Shown here one piece after another: positions 35,697-43,397 of a stretch of 43,397 bases of DNA. Position 1 is the stretch's first letter. Each line of letters starts with the position of its first letter. The notes beneath the pieces were generated by a model. That model saw only the letters and a program-made list of their open reading frames with translations. It ran no database searches and had not been told where the DNA came from. The stretch covers positions 1-43,397 of the forward strand of contig JAJTYZ010000093.1 of the NCBI GenBank assembly GCA_021463515.1, read 5' to 3'. A program made the translations under genes and the position numbers. The stretch comes from Chthoniobacterales bacterium. Its GTDB lineage: Bacteria > Verrucomicrobiota > Verrucomicrobiia > Chthoniobacterales > JACTMZ01.

Positions 35697-37013
35697 CTAC
35701 GGGGCGACAAATAATAAGGAAATCTCAAAATTATCCAGTAAGAGCGCCTTTCCCGGCACTTCCACCCAAGAGGCTTGGGGAAGGGCTTCAAACCACGGCT
35801 TCAGCCTGCGGGGGTTGGCATCCGTACGGAGTTCGCCCCAGACAATCCACTTGCGGTTCGCCGCTTCCACGATCGTCTTTTGGGCTGTCTCCATTTTGGA
35901 CGGAGGATTCAGCCAGACCAGATCGTAGGGAGGCACAAGAACACCGCCGGAGGGAAACCCCGCGTTTCCAGACAGGGCGATTTTCCGGGGAGACTGCTCG
36001 CGAATAACTTCGGCATCCCCCACAACTGCCTCCCAGGAGAACTGACGCACCATCTTCCCGTAGTCTTCTCCCATCACGGCTTTGTCCGGCGCGGGAAACC
36101 AAAGGCGGTCTGCCCCTTCGCCTACCCAAACGGCTCCGCCATCGTAAAATATTTTCCCCGACGCATGGGTCATGCTCCCGAAAAATGCTAGGAGGCTGAC
36201 GAAAAAAAATGCGCCGCAGACGAGGAGGAATCCCATCGCCGGCTGGGGCCAACATCTCGTCACGGTGCGACGCCACACCGATAAACCCAAGGCCAGTCCG
36301 GGAACAATCCCAAGAGGCCAACTGGCCCCGACATGGCTAAAAACGCCCGCGATTCCCCAACACACGAGCACACCGAAGGCGACCGGACAATAGAAGCCAA
36401 GAACGAGAGCGGCCAGCCCGCCGAAAATGTACGCCACGCGAAACCCCCAGCCTCTTTCGACCATCCAGATCGCGTGAGTGGAAATAAGGTGTTTGTAATT
36501 CCGGGTGTCATTCGCATCCTGAAACCAATTCTCATAGGCAGCCGCCGAACGCCCCGATCCCCAACCACCGGGCGCAGCGGAGATCATGGCCGGAACCGCG
36601 CCGTAGATAGCAGTCCGGCTCCCGATGGAACCTTCCTCGGGCGATGATTCCGCAACGCGCATCCCTAGACGGCCAACCCCGGCGAAGAGCACGATCCCTG
36701 CCACAACAAGGGCCAAAGCCACCGTTTTCGCCGTGCTGGGCCATGGCCGCCCTGCAGCCAGCCAGGCGGCGAGGCTCCCGCACGCCAGACTGACCACCGC
36801 CCCGCGGGAGGCGGTCATCACGAGCAATGCAACAAACAGGCCGGAGGTCACCAGACAAAACCAGAAGGCAGCACTCGGCCTTGGGCCGCGATGCCCTCGT
36901 TCCGGAGGCCAATACAGTACCCAAACGGCGAGAGCGAGCATGGCAAAAAGGGCTCCGGCCAAATTTGGATTGCCGAAACCGAAGGACGTGCGAGTCGTAA
37001 AAATCCAGTCCAT
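35697..37013 (-). CDS. O-antigen-ligase/Wzy-like membrane protein, short form
   Basis: About 438 residues. FGFGNPNLAGALFAM near residue 12 resembles the conserved GNPN region of the O-antigen ligase/polymerase family (Wzy_C), and six or seven further hydrophobic helices follow, with periplasmic segments containing SRTAIYGA and an ENWFQDAN region. In usual members that GNPN motif lies after about five N-terminal helices, so this protein starts where the family is already in mid-sequence. A C-terminal globular region (residues about 300-438) has no known motif. It begins three bases after the hydrolase stop and ends the five-gene operon. Confidence 0.6.
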   Translation of the reverse strand: MDWIFTTRTSFGFGNPNLAGALFAMLALAVWVLYWPPERGHRGPRPSAAFWFCLVTSGLFVALLVMTASRGAVVSLACGSLAAWLAAGRPWPSTAKTVALALVVAGIVLFAGVGRLGMRVAESSPEEGSIGSRTAIYGAVPAMISAAPGGWGSGRSAAAYENWFQDANDTRNYKHLISTHAIWMVERGWGFRVAYIFGGLAALVLGFYCPVAFGVLVCWGIAGVFSHVGASWPLGIVPGLALGLSVWRRTVTRCWPQPAMGFLLVCGAFFFVSLLAFFGSMTHASGKIFYDGGAVWVGEGADRLWFPAPDKAVMGEDYGKMVRQFSWEAVVGDAEVIREQSPRKIALSGNAGFPSGGVLVPPYDLVWLNPPSKMETAQKTIVEAANRKWIVWGELRTDANPRRLKPWFEALPQASWVEVPGKALLLDNFEISLLFVAP

Positions 37014-37016
37014 GTG

Positions 37017-38045
37017 TTATTTTCGCAGATAGCCCCAAATGCGTGCGAGATCTTCGCTGACGAGTGGCACGCGCTGCGCCTCGGGAATCTTTGAAAACTC
37101 GTCCCTGCGGTAACCCTCCTGTGAAAGCAGATCGCCAGTCAGCCGCGCCGCCGCCATATCCTCCTGCATGACTTGGGCGGAAGTCTGGCCGGTGGCCGCC
37201 GCCCTCTCCCTAGCCTGCAAAGCGTAGTCAAAAAAGGCGATCCATAGCTTGATGTTGTCCGGATGATCCGCGTGACCCAAGCCGTTGATGATCTTCAACA
37301 TCATCGGAAACCCCTTTCTGCGGCACTCTTGATAGAAACTGATCGCGTTGTTTCGCCCAACATCCAGATCCCCCGAACAAATCATCCACAAGACCTGCCC
37401 TCCCGCGCCTTGCGGCTTATCATAGCTGTTGGCCACATGGAGATGAACCGCCAGAAGCTTGTCCGAAGCCCGAAGGGCAAGGCGCCCGCTCCAATGTGCC
37501 CCGCGCGAGATGCCATAAAGGAGAAACCCGTCTTCAGGCAGAGCCTGCTCCCGGCACAATTTGGACACCCCGTGTTTCCACGCCCGCGCCACCCGGTCAA
37601 AATCAGAGTCCTGTTCCCGCAGTTCTCGGCGATCAATCTGGTTGTAGCTCCGTCCGGTCTTCCAAAGCGTGGCCGTGTTCCACGTAATCAAGGCAAGGCC
37701 ACGCTTTTTAGCATATTGCACGAGGGGATCCGTGTCGGAGGCCAGTCTTTTCCTGATGGAATCAGATTCCCCCTGCCAAGTACAGAACGCCAGCACTCCC
37801 TTGGCCGTGGGTTGTTCAGGAGTATGGCCCTCGGGCAAACGCAGGAAGAGGTTAATCTCGGGCTGGCCGGGCACCCCGGTGGGCACGGTTCTTTCCAACA
37901 GGCGCACCCCGTAGGAGATATTCGTCTTGGAGCCTTGAGCGAAAGCAGAGGAGATGCAGATCCAGAGGAACATCAGAGCCGCCCACCGCCCCAAGGTCGG
38001 ACCAGCTGGGAAGAGGCTGCGTGATCTTTGAAGAGAAGGTTTCAT
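37017..38045 (-). CDS. Secreted alpha/beta hydrolase 1
   Basis: About 342 residues. A basic N-terminus and hydrophobic stretch (ALMFLWICISSAFAQG) form a signal peptide with cleavage near AFAQ. The alpha/beta-hydrolase core shows a nucleophile elbow LYGISRGAH (G-x-S-x-G), an acidic turn SGDLDVG and a His near GLGHADHPD, a plausible Ser-Asp-His triad. The fold is like poly(3-hydroxybutyrate) depolymerase, feruloyl esterase or dienelactone-hydrolase relatives; the substrate is not known. The start overlaps the stop of the upstream hydrolase gene (ATGA). Confidence 0.72.
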   Translation of the reverse strand: MKPSLQRSRSLFPAGPTLGRWAALMFLWICISSAFAQGSKTNISYGVRLLERTVPTGVPGQPEINLFLRLPEGHTPEQPTAKGVLAFCTWQGESDSIRKRLASDTDPLVQYAKKRGLALITWNTATLWKTGRSYNQIDRRELREQDSDFDRVARAWKHGVSKLCREQALPEDGFLLYGISRGAHWSGRLALRASDKLLAVHLHVANSYDKPQGAGGQVLWMICSGDLDVGRNNAISFYQECRRKGFPMMLKIINGLGHADHPDNIKLWIAFFDYALQARERAAATGQTSAQVMQEDMAAARLTGDLLSQEGYRRDEFSKIPEAQRVPLVSEDLARIWGYLRK

Positions 38046-38863
38046 GGATAATGAATATCACGCCACGCCGGCAGAAGGTCGCGGCGGGGAAGTACCGACG
38101 TGGACAATTCGCTGCTCTCCTGGGCGTCCATCACGCGTTTGGTTAGGTTATTGACGATCACCCGTTCCGGCGGCGAGGCCAGCAGGCATTCGATATAGCT
38201 CCGGACAAAGTGCTCGAGTTTTCCACTGGGCGCGTGCGGGGTGGCCTCCAGGCTAACCCAGGCCCAAGGCTTGCCCTGCCGTCGACCTGCTTGGAAGTAG
38301 GCAAATGTCGCCCCATAGCGGGCCCCGTCGGCTTGCCCACAAACGATAAGTGCCGGAGAGGATAGCCCGGCGGGCGGCGCCTTCCACCACCCGAACGAAT
38401 AAGCGCAAAAGCCCAACACCTTTTCCGGATGCCAGGCCGCGTAGGATGCGGCGAAATGAGCGCCGCCGCTGAATCCGTAGAGAAAGATCGGCAGATGCCC
38501 AAGCCCCGCCCGGGACAGGGCCTCCTCAAGCAGTTTTCCCGCACCCCGCGAAGCCACAAAATAGCCCCGGCCGTTTTGCAAATCTTCGTCCCGGGACTGA
38601 AAATAAAGCCCGGCCAGAGCCAGATTATGCCGCTCCGCAAAAGCCTGCCAGTCCGGCTGGCGCAGCCAGTCCTCCGCGCTGCCGTTCTGGCCGGGGCAGA
38701 GCACGACCACGGCGGAGGGAGCTTTTTTCCCGGCCGGACGGATAAAAACCTCGGCATGGGTTATTTCGCCCTGCGCCGGCAGGCGGAAGACATCGGCCGC
38801 GCCGGGTGACGGCGGCCAGATCAGAGCAAGGCCCAGAACAGTCAGCCTATGCCGCACTCTCAT
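38042..38863 (-). CDS. Secreted alpha/beta hydrolase 2
   Basis: About 273 residues from ATG 38863. The N-terminus (RHRLTVLGLALIWPPSPGAAD) looks like a signal peptide, but only after choosing this start, which overlaps the stop of the rhodanese gene (ATGA); the upstream extension overlaps that gene and is not conserved. The nucleophile elbow is LYGFSGGAHF, followed by VCGQADGAR (acidic residue) and ATPHAPSGK (His). It resembles hydrolase 1 in layout, so the two may act on the same or a related extracellular ester or polymer. The exact family is undecided. Confidence 0.7.
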   Translation of the reverse strand: MRVRHRLTVLGLALIWPPSPGAADVFRLPAQGEITHAEVFIRPAGKKAPSAVVVLCPGQNGSAEDWLRQPDWQAFAERHNLALAGLYFQSRDEDLQNGRGYFVASRGAGKLLEEALSRAGLGHLPIFLYGFSGGAHFAASYAAWHPEKVLGFCAYSFGWWKAPPAGLSSPALIVCGQADGARYGATFAYFQAGRRQGKPWAWVSLEATPHAPSGKLEHFVRSYIECLLASPPERVIVNNLTKRVMDAQESSELSTSVLPRRDLLPAWRDIHYP

Positions 38864-40296
38864 CGGTTCCCCTCCCCCCACTCCTCCCAGCCGCCCTCGA
38901 AAACCAGAATGCGGCGGAAACCCCGCTGCCAGAGCTGCGCGGCCACGATGCCGCTGTCTTCGCATTGCCGGCTCGCGCAGTAAACCACCAGCGTCACCGC
39001 GGCCTTGAGTTCACGTTCCAGAGAGGCCAAGTCCGTCTCGAATGGGTCGCGGCCCAGGCGGACGGCGCCGGGAATATGGCCGCGGGAGTATTCCACGGAC
39101 GCCCGCGCATCAACGAACAGAACATCCCGCTGCCGGTGGAGACGTTCCGCCTCCTCAAGCCCGATGTAGCGGAGGCCATCCGGATTTTCCGGCAGGGCTT
39201 CCCCCGGTTCCGTCCATGCTTTGCGGATATTGCCCCCGGCGTCGTAGGCCAGCCTTCGCGAAGAAACCAGCCGTTGGTCTTCGGTCAGGCTGTCCATCCG
39301 AAAAGCCTTCATGTAGGTGGGCCCCGGTTGCACATGGTACCAACTCACGACCCGGCTGCCATCCTGCCGCTTGTAAACAGACCGCCCCTTGACCGTGTCG
39401 AACGTGTACCATTCCGTCCTGCCCTCCCGGTCAATGCGGTGCAGCAGGGAAAGCCCCGTGTCGGCCGGACGCATCTCGTAAGTGAAATCGCCGTCGGAAA
39501 GCAGGGCCCCCGAACCGGCTTGCCAGCGGTACACGCGTGCCGCGCCTCCCGGAAAAACCCTGTCCAACCGGATGACATCAGCTCCTTCCGGCGTGAGCGC
39601 CATCGTCTCCTCGCGCCCGCCCTGAAAAGACAGCCGCCAGCGCGAGACGCCCGCCGCATCGGGGCCTTCACCCCGAAATTGGAATTTCCCCAGCTTGCCG
39701 TTTAGCGTCACGCCGTCCTCCGTTCGGGTGACGGAAAGCAGCGTCTCGCCATCCGATCCCGTGAGACCCGCAATGCGGCCATCCTGATAAGTCCAGACGA
39801 CAGACGCCCCGTCCGGGGAAACCGCCTCGCGAATCTTCCCGCCCGAATAACGATAGCGCCAGCCCTGGGAGCGGACTTCCACCGTGTTCTCGTCGAGATG
39901 AGCCGAGGAACGGCCGTTGAGCGAAACAAAATCGCCGTCCGGGGCTCGTGACAGGAAGCGAAGGCCGCCGCCCAGAGTCGTGAACTCAAGATAATGCGCC
40001 TTGGGACGCGACAGGGTGCTCTCAAGAACCGGGCACCAAAACAGCGAACCGAACAACGCCTCCGGACGCGAAGGAGCGCTGGCCAGCCTCAGACGCACGG
40101 GCAGGCTGACCCCCGGCCCGACAGGCAATTCCCCGATCTCCATCCATAATTCAAGCGCCGCATTCCACCCGGCGTTGCCAAGGTAGGAATTGGGGTGATC
40201 GAAATCCTGCGCCTGCTCAGCCCGCGAAATAGAGACACCAAGCCCCACACCGCAACACACCAGCCAGACGTAGAAGGCGGAGGCTCCCAGATTCAT
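38860..40296 (-). CDS. Secreted Rhs-like protein with C-terminal rhodanese domain
   Basis: About 478 residues. A signal-peptide-like N-terminus (FYVWLVCCGVGLGVSISRAEQ). Residues about 60-380 resemble the N-terminal and YD-repeat regions of Rhs proteins (SVYKRQDGSRVVSWY and AYDAGGNIRKAW). The last 95 residues are a rhodanese domain: VLFVDARASVEYSRGHIPGA, VVYCASRQCEDSG with C440 as the likely active-site Cys, and FEGGWEEW. Rhodaneses move sulfane sulfur; here the domain occupies the place where Rhs proteins normally carry a toxin. A bare rhodanese in the periplasm or outside would be unusual. It overlaps the small membrane protein gene upstream and hydrolase 2 downstream. Confidence 0.6.
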   Translation of the reverse strand: MNLGASAFYVWLVCCGVGLGVSISRAEQAQDFDHPNSYLGNAGWNAALELWMEIGELPVGPGVSLPVRLRLASAPSRPEALFGSLFWCPVLESTLSRPKAHYLEFTTLGGGLRFLSRAPDGDFVSLNGRSSAHLDENTVEVRSQGWRYRYSGGKIREAVSPDGASVVWTYQDGRIAGLTGSDGETLLSVTRTEDGVTLNGKLGKFQFRGEGPDAAGVSRWRLSFQGGREETMALTPEGADVIRLDRVFPGGAARVYRWQAGSGALLSDGDFTYEMRPADTGLSLLHRIDREGRTEWYTFDTVKGRSVYKRQDGSRVVSWYHVQPGPTYMKAFRMDSLTEDQRLVSSRRLAYDAGGNIRKAWTEPGEALPENPDGLRYIGLEEAERLHRQRDVLFVDARASVEYSRGHIPGAVRLGRDPFETDLASLERELKAAVTLVVYCASRQCEDSGIVAAQLWQRGFRRILVFEGGWEEWGEGNR

Positions 40297-40514
40297 CGGA
40301 TGGTGATATCCCTCTTAAAGATCATGAGAATCAGGATGACATCCAATATACCGAGAACCGCCGCGTAAGCAACCAAGGGGAGCCAAAGCAGATAGAAACC
40401 GTACAGAGAGGCGGTAGCGACTCCGAGGAAAAGGGCGATCTGCCGCCAAGACAGTTCCTGCAAAACCAAACCGATAATCAGGAGCACAATAAAAACGATC
40501 ATCACAAGAAACAT
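40293..40514 (-). CDS. Small membrane protein (73 aa), hypothetical
   Basis: Not recognised. Two hydrophobic helices, an N-terminal one (VMIVFIVLLIIGLVL) and a central one (LVAYAAVLGILDVILILMIF), with a short basic C-terminus (KRDITIR). The ATGA overlap with the Rhs-rhodanese gene supports it as a real gene and first member of that operon. It lies 86 bases downstream of the immunity-like gene. Confidence 0.6.
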   Translation of the reverse strand: MFLVMIVFIVLLIIGLVLQELSWRQIALFLGVATASLYGFYLLWLPLVAYAAVLGILDVILILMIFKRDITIR

Positions 40515-40600
40515 ACAGACAAATCCTATTGGAATTGAAAGCCAGCAGACCTACGCCAAAATATCAATAACCCATGACTGACTCCTATGTCCAGACACTG

Positions 40601-40879
40601 CTATTGCCGCTCGTCACTACTCGAGCCAAGGGCTACAGAATATCTTGCGAAAAAAATAAATTCAACGACTAAGACGGCCAGTAATCCTAGAAACCAAAAA
40701 GGTAATTGAAAGATTAAAAAAACAACAAATTGATAGCCCCAAGTGTGTGCGTAAAGGTCGCTATCCTTCGGGTTAGCAAGGTAGGATGAAATCAACCACG
40801 CATTGGCCCCAGCGCATGCCACGAACCAAGCTAATACTGTAATCGCATACACCTTGATTCTCGAACGATCAATTTTCAT
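40601..40879 (-). CDS. Small membrane protein, candidate immunity protein for the adjacent Rhs toxin
   Basis: About 92 residues and three hydrophobic segments (AITVLAWFVACAGANAWLI, then FVVFLIFQLPFWFLG and LLAVLVVEFIFFA). It overlaps the Rhs stop codon (ATGA at 40879-40876), the position usually taken by the immunity gene of Rhs effectors. Membrane immunity proteins protect against periplasmic toxins, which fits the predicted peptidase/amidase tip. The family is not recognised. Confidence 0.55.
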   Translation of the reverse strand: MKIDRSRIKVYAITVLAWFVACAGANAWLISSYLANPKDSDLYAHTWGYQFVVFLIFQLPFWFLGLLAVLVVEFIFFARYSVALGSSSDERQ

Positions 40880-43397
40880 TTGGGATCAAACGTCTGCCAT
40901 GCTTCACTTGGCGTCGATCCCTTAGGAACGGAAAAATGAAGGGCGTTACTGTCCTTAACCATCTTCTCCAAAGCCCGCTGCAATTCCGCTGGTGTGCCAT
41001 TCTCTCCCACGTCTAATCCCGCCTCCTTTAGAGCTTCATTTACTCGAGAAGCACAGTTATCACTACTATCTTTTCCAGGAACGTGAGGAAGCTCGTCAGG
41101 AAGATCGTTGAGGTAGTCGTTTATCGCCTTTTCTTGTTCAGGCGTAGTCGGTAGAACATATACCATGCTATCACGATAAGCAGCTTGACTATTCATGTAA
41201 TCCGAGAAACAGGAACCTCGTGGCGTCCCCGTTCCGAAGCTGTGAACACCTTGGCCAGATGTTGCGGCTGCAGCATGTCCAAACGGATTTCCTTTAATAC
41301 CCGTCCCCATTCCAATCTGGACAGCGGTTTCTAAACCAAATGGATCAACCCAATTAATGGGATTATTGAAGACATACCGAAATAAATTTCCATCCCCGCC
41401 GCTAAAATCAATGGGATCAGGTTGGAGAAAGCGTCCGAACGTAGGGGCGTAGGCTCGGGCGCGGTAGTGGTAGAGACTGGTTTCTTGGTCGTATTCGCGT
41501 CCGGTGTAGAGGAAGCGGGAAGAGATGCTTGAAATTGGAATACTGATATCTGAAGCGTCGAACCCGCTCGGCACGCCCCACGCATCATAGGTATAGCTTT
41601 GAACTTTCGCCCCACTCTCGTCGGTGAGGAGAACCACACTGCCAAGCCAGTCCTGATGGTAGAAGGTCACTGTCCCATCGTCGCTCACTTCCGCCAGCGG
41701 GCGGTCAATGCCGAGCCCGTAGATCGTGCTGCTCACGGTGTCGGCAGTCACATCGTAGGCTTCAAGTTGATCGGTGCCGAGGTTGAAAAAGACCGTTTTA
41801 CTACCGTCTACGTCCTTGACGGCGCGGCGGCCGGTGGCATCCCGCCAGTATTTCGCCAAGGCGTCGGTATCCGTGTTGTGGGCGCGGAGTAAGTTACCGT
41901 AGGCGTCGTAGGTGAGCGTCCAGTTGCCAACCTGCGTCAGGTCGCCCCGCGCGGAATAGCCGAGCGTTCCGGTGCCCGTGATGGCGGTGTATTGGTTGAT
42001 GGCGTTGGCCGTGTAGTTGACCATCCCCGCGCTACCGGTCTCCTGCAGCCGGTTGCCAGCCGCGTCGTAGCTCCACTCGGAATACGTGCCGGCGGTTATC
42101 CCGGCATACGCGCCCGTCGCATCAGCCACCCCGTATTTGACTCCCCTCAACTGGCTGGCCGCGTCCAGCCAGTAGGCATCGCCGAGTGTCCCCGTGGTGC
42201 CTCGAAGCGTGTGGATGCGCTCGCCATCGGCATTGTAGCCGTAACGCTCCGCCCAGAGCACTGTCCCGCTCTTGCTCACCGTGATCGAATCCAAACGCTC
42301 CGCCCCATCGTAGGTGTAGCTTGTCATCACCCCGTTGGAGAGCGTCCTCGTCGCGAGCCGTCCACCGGCATCATACGCATAGCTGGCCAGGGTCGTACTG
42401 CCCAACCGGATCGTCTCGATTTGCCCGTCTTTGTTGTAATCGTAGCTGACGGCAAACCCGGCCGGATAGGTCAGGGTGCTGACCCGCCCCTCAAGATCGT
42501 AGGTGACACCTGTCGTGCGGGTCACGGCCCCGACGGTCTGCCCGAGGGTCGCCAGCCGTCCCTCCGCGTCGTAGCTCATGCTCTGGTCAACGCTCAGGCT
42601 CATGGTCGAGGCGGACGCGCCGGTGACCTGCCCCGCCGCGTTGCGCGTGAAGGACGTGCTCCCGCTCTCAGCACCCGCTGTCCAAGTGACGCCGCTGATT
42701 TCTTGGGCCGCGTTCCGTGCGATGCTCACCGTCGCGAAATCCCCCCGAGATTTCCACTGCGCGAGGTTTCCATTGGTGTCAAAGGTGCTGGTCTGCGCAC
42801 CGCCGTCCGGCCAATCGAGCGATTTACGCGTGCCGCCACTCTCCCATACCTGCGTGTATTCTTTGCTGCGGGCATCAGTCAGCTTGACCATGTCTCCATG
42901 GGCGTTGTTTTGGATGGCGGTCACGTGATTCAGGGCATCAGTCACTTCGGCAGGCAAATCGAGGTCGTCATAGACAGACTCAATGGTGCGGCTCAGCGCA
43001 TCAGTCCTCCGAATCCGATTAAGCCGGGCGTCATAGGCGTAGCTGGTTTCCTGATCCAGCGGGTCAAGGACGCTTTCAAGGGCCTCCCCATCGCCCACAT
43101 AAGCGAATTCCCACTCGGCTGTCGCGGGCGTCCGCAATTGGACCATCCTCCCCTTCGCATCCCGCGTGAAGATGCGCACGCGCCCCTCGGGCGTGGTCGC
43201 CTTCTTGAGCAGCGCTTTCCCAAGGTGAAGATCATACTCGAAGGAGGTCTTGTTTTGGGACGCATCGTAAATCTCGAGAACCTGATCCTGTTCGCCATAG
43301 ACCAAGCGCGCCAGCAGGTCGTTATTCGCATTCTTAATGCGCTTCAGCCGATGGCGTCTGTCATATTCCAGCTTGCGCTTGACCCCCGCCGCATTCA
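40876..43397 (-). CDS. Rhs/YD-repeat protein with variable C-terminal toxin-like domain (5' truncated)
   Basis: The frame is open to the end of the window, so the N-terminal part is missing. Repeats with YDxxG patterns fill 41500-43390. The Rhs core junction is YRARAYAPTFGRFLQPDPI, NLFRYVFNNPINWVDPFGL. After it (41340-40876) comes a visibly more AT-rich tip of about 155 residues. This has the pattern of a permuted papain/NlpC-like cysteine hydrolase: NPFGHAAAATSGQGV (His codon 41277-41275), then SDNCASRVNEALKEAG (Cys codon 41055-41053). Rhs proteins are large shell-like proteins that release such tips into competitors. The overlapping gene may encode the immunity protein. Confidence 0.82.
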   Translation of the reverse strand, partial: NAAGVKRKLEYDRRHRLKRIKNANNDLLARLVYGEQDQVLEIYDASQNKTSFEYDLHLGKALLKKATTPEGRVRIFTRDAKGRMVQLRTPATAEWEFAYVGDGEALESVLDPLDQETSYAYDARLNRIRRTDALSRTIESVYDDLDLPAEVTDALNHVTAIQNNAHGDMVKLTDARSKEYTQVWESGGTRKSLDWPDGGAQTSTFDTNGNLAQWKSRGDFATVSIARNAAQEISGVTWTAGAESGSTSFTRNAAGQVTGASASTMSLSVDQSMSYDAEGRLATLGQTVGAVTRTTGVTYDLEGRVSTLTYPAGFAVSYDYNKDGQIETIRLGSTTLASYAYDAGGRLATRTLSNGVMTSYTYDGAERLDSITVSKSGTVLWAERYGYNADGERIHTLRGTTGTLGDAYWLDAASQLRGVKYGVADATGAYAGITAGTYSEWSYDAAGNRLQETGSAGMVNYTANAINQYTAITGTGTLGYSARGDLTQVGNWTLTYDAYGNLLRAHNTDTDALAKYWRDATGRRAVKDVDGSKTVFFNLGTDQLEAYDVTADTVSSTIYGLGIDRPLAEVSDDGTVTFYHQDWLGSVVLLTDESGAKVQSYTYDAWGVPSGFDASDISIPISSISSRFLYTGREYDQETSLYHYRARAYAPTFGRFLQPDPIDFSGGDGNLFRYVFNNPINWVDPFGLETAVQIGMGTGIKGNPFGHAAAATSGQGVHSFGTGTPRGSCFSDYMNSQAAYRDSMVYVLPTTPEQEKAINDYLNDLPDELPHVPGKDSSDNCASRVNEALKEAGLDVGENGTPAELQRALEKMVKDSNALHFSVPKGSTPSEAWQTFDPK

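Noticed and set aside
37263-39705. Long plus-strand ORFs of 253 and 299 codons opposite the hydrolase and rhodanese genes
   Set aside because: They lie antisense to genes with signal peptides, catalytic motifs and ATGA overlaps; their own translations have low-complexity Arg/Pro-rich sequence and no domains.
41340-43397. Tandem repeats in the Rhs gene considered as DNA-level repeats
   Set aside because: They are degenerate protein YD repeats; there is no regular DNA unit with constant spacing, so neither a CRISPR nor a satellite array.

Overview
The window looks like chromosomal DNA of a free-living Gram-negative bacterium, most likely a verrucomicrobium (Opitutae-like). The clues are a prepilin-like protein with the H-X9-DG C-terminal signature, a PEP-CTERM anchored surface protein, a GntR/periplasmic-binding-protein hybrid regulator beside glycoside hydrolase genes, and large Rhs/YD-repeat proteins. 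The lineage is an inference from gene content; no rRNA or marker gene fixes it.

Layout. 1-6989 (+): a carbohydrate-linked locus with the end of a beta-galactosidase-like protein, a pseudopilin, the hybrid regulator, a PEP-CTERM protein, a clan GH-D-like glycosidase and a CapA-like protein. 6992-13809 (-): housekeeping genes, namely a cysteine-synthase-like PLP enzyme with a small upstream ORF behind a good promoter, a small acidic ORF, a HAD phosphatase, IlvD, a TPR membrane protein and YajQ, with tRNA-Lys(UUU) and tRNA-Ile2(CAU) on either side of yajQ. 14064-16446 (+): an MGDG-synthase-type glycosyltransferase and a CPA2 cation/proton antiporter.

16508-35502: the centrepiece, a biosynthetic cluster resembling aryl-polyene/xanthomonadin/flexirubin clusters. 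It has three transcription units. The right-facing block holds an ACP-acyltransferase fusion, a FAD enzyme, an AMP ligase and a flavin-dependent halogenase-like protein. A divergent central pair holds a flippase-like LPG-synthase membrane domain protein and a second halogenase-like protein. The ten-gene left-facing operon holds a PlsC acyltransferase, GT2, polysaccharide deacetylase, ACP, a third halogenase-like protein, an MMPL exporter fused to an LpxL/HtrB-type acyltransferase, LolA-like, FabZ-like, FabF-like and a degenerate ketosynthase. The parts suggest that an aromatic starter is adenylated, extended on an ACP, modified by flavoenzymes, joined to a glycolipid-like anchor and exported to the outer membrane. 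No ketoreductase, thioesterase or starter-forming lyase is present, and the FabZ-like gene carries an apparent one-base frameshift in a run of eight T.

35697-40514 (-): a tightly overlapping five-gene operon of unknown function: a small membrane protein, a secreted Rhs-like protein ending in a rhodanese domain, two secreted alpha/beta hydrolases and a short O-antigen-ligase-like protein. 40601-43397 (-): the 3' end of an Rhs protein with a probable cysteine-hydrolase tip, followed by an overlapping small membrane protein that is a good immunity-protein candidate. Genes are densely packed, ATGA/GTGA stop-start overlaps are frequent, and no gap between genes exceeds 300 bases. No CRISPR array, insertion sequence or rRNA was seen.
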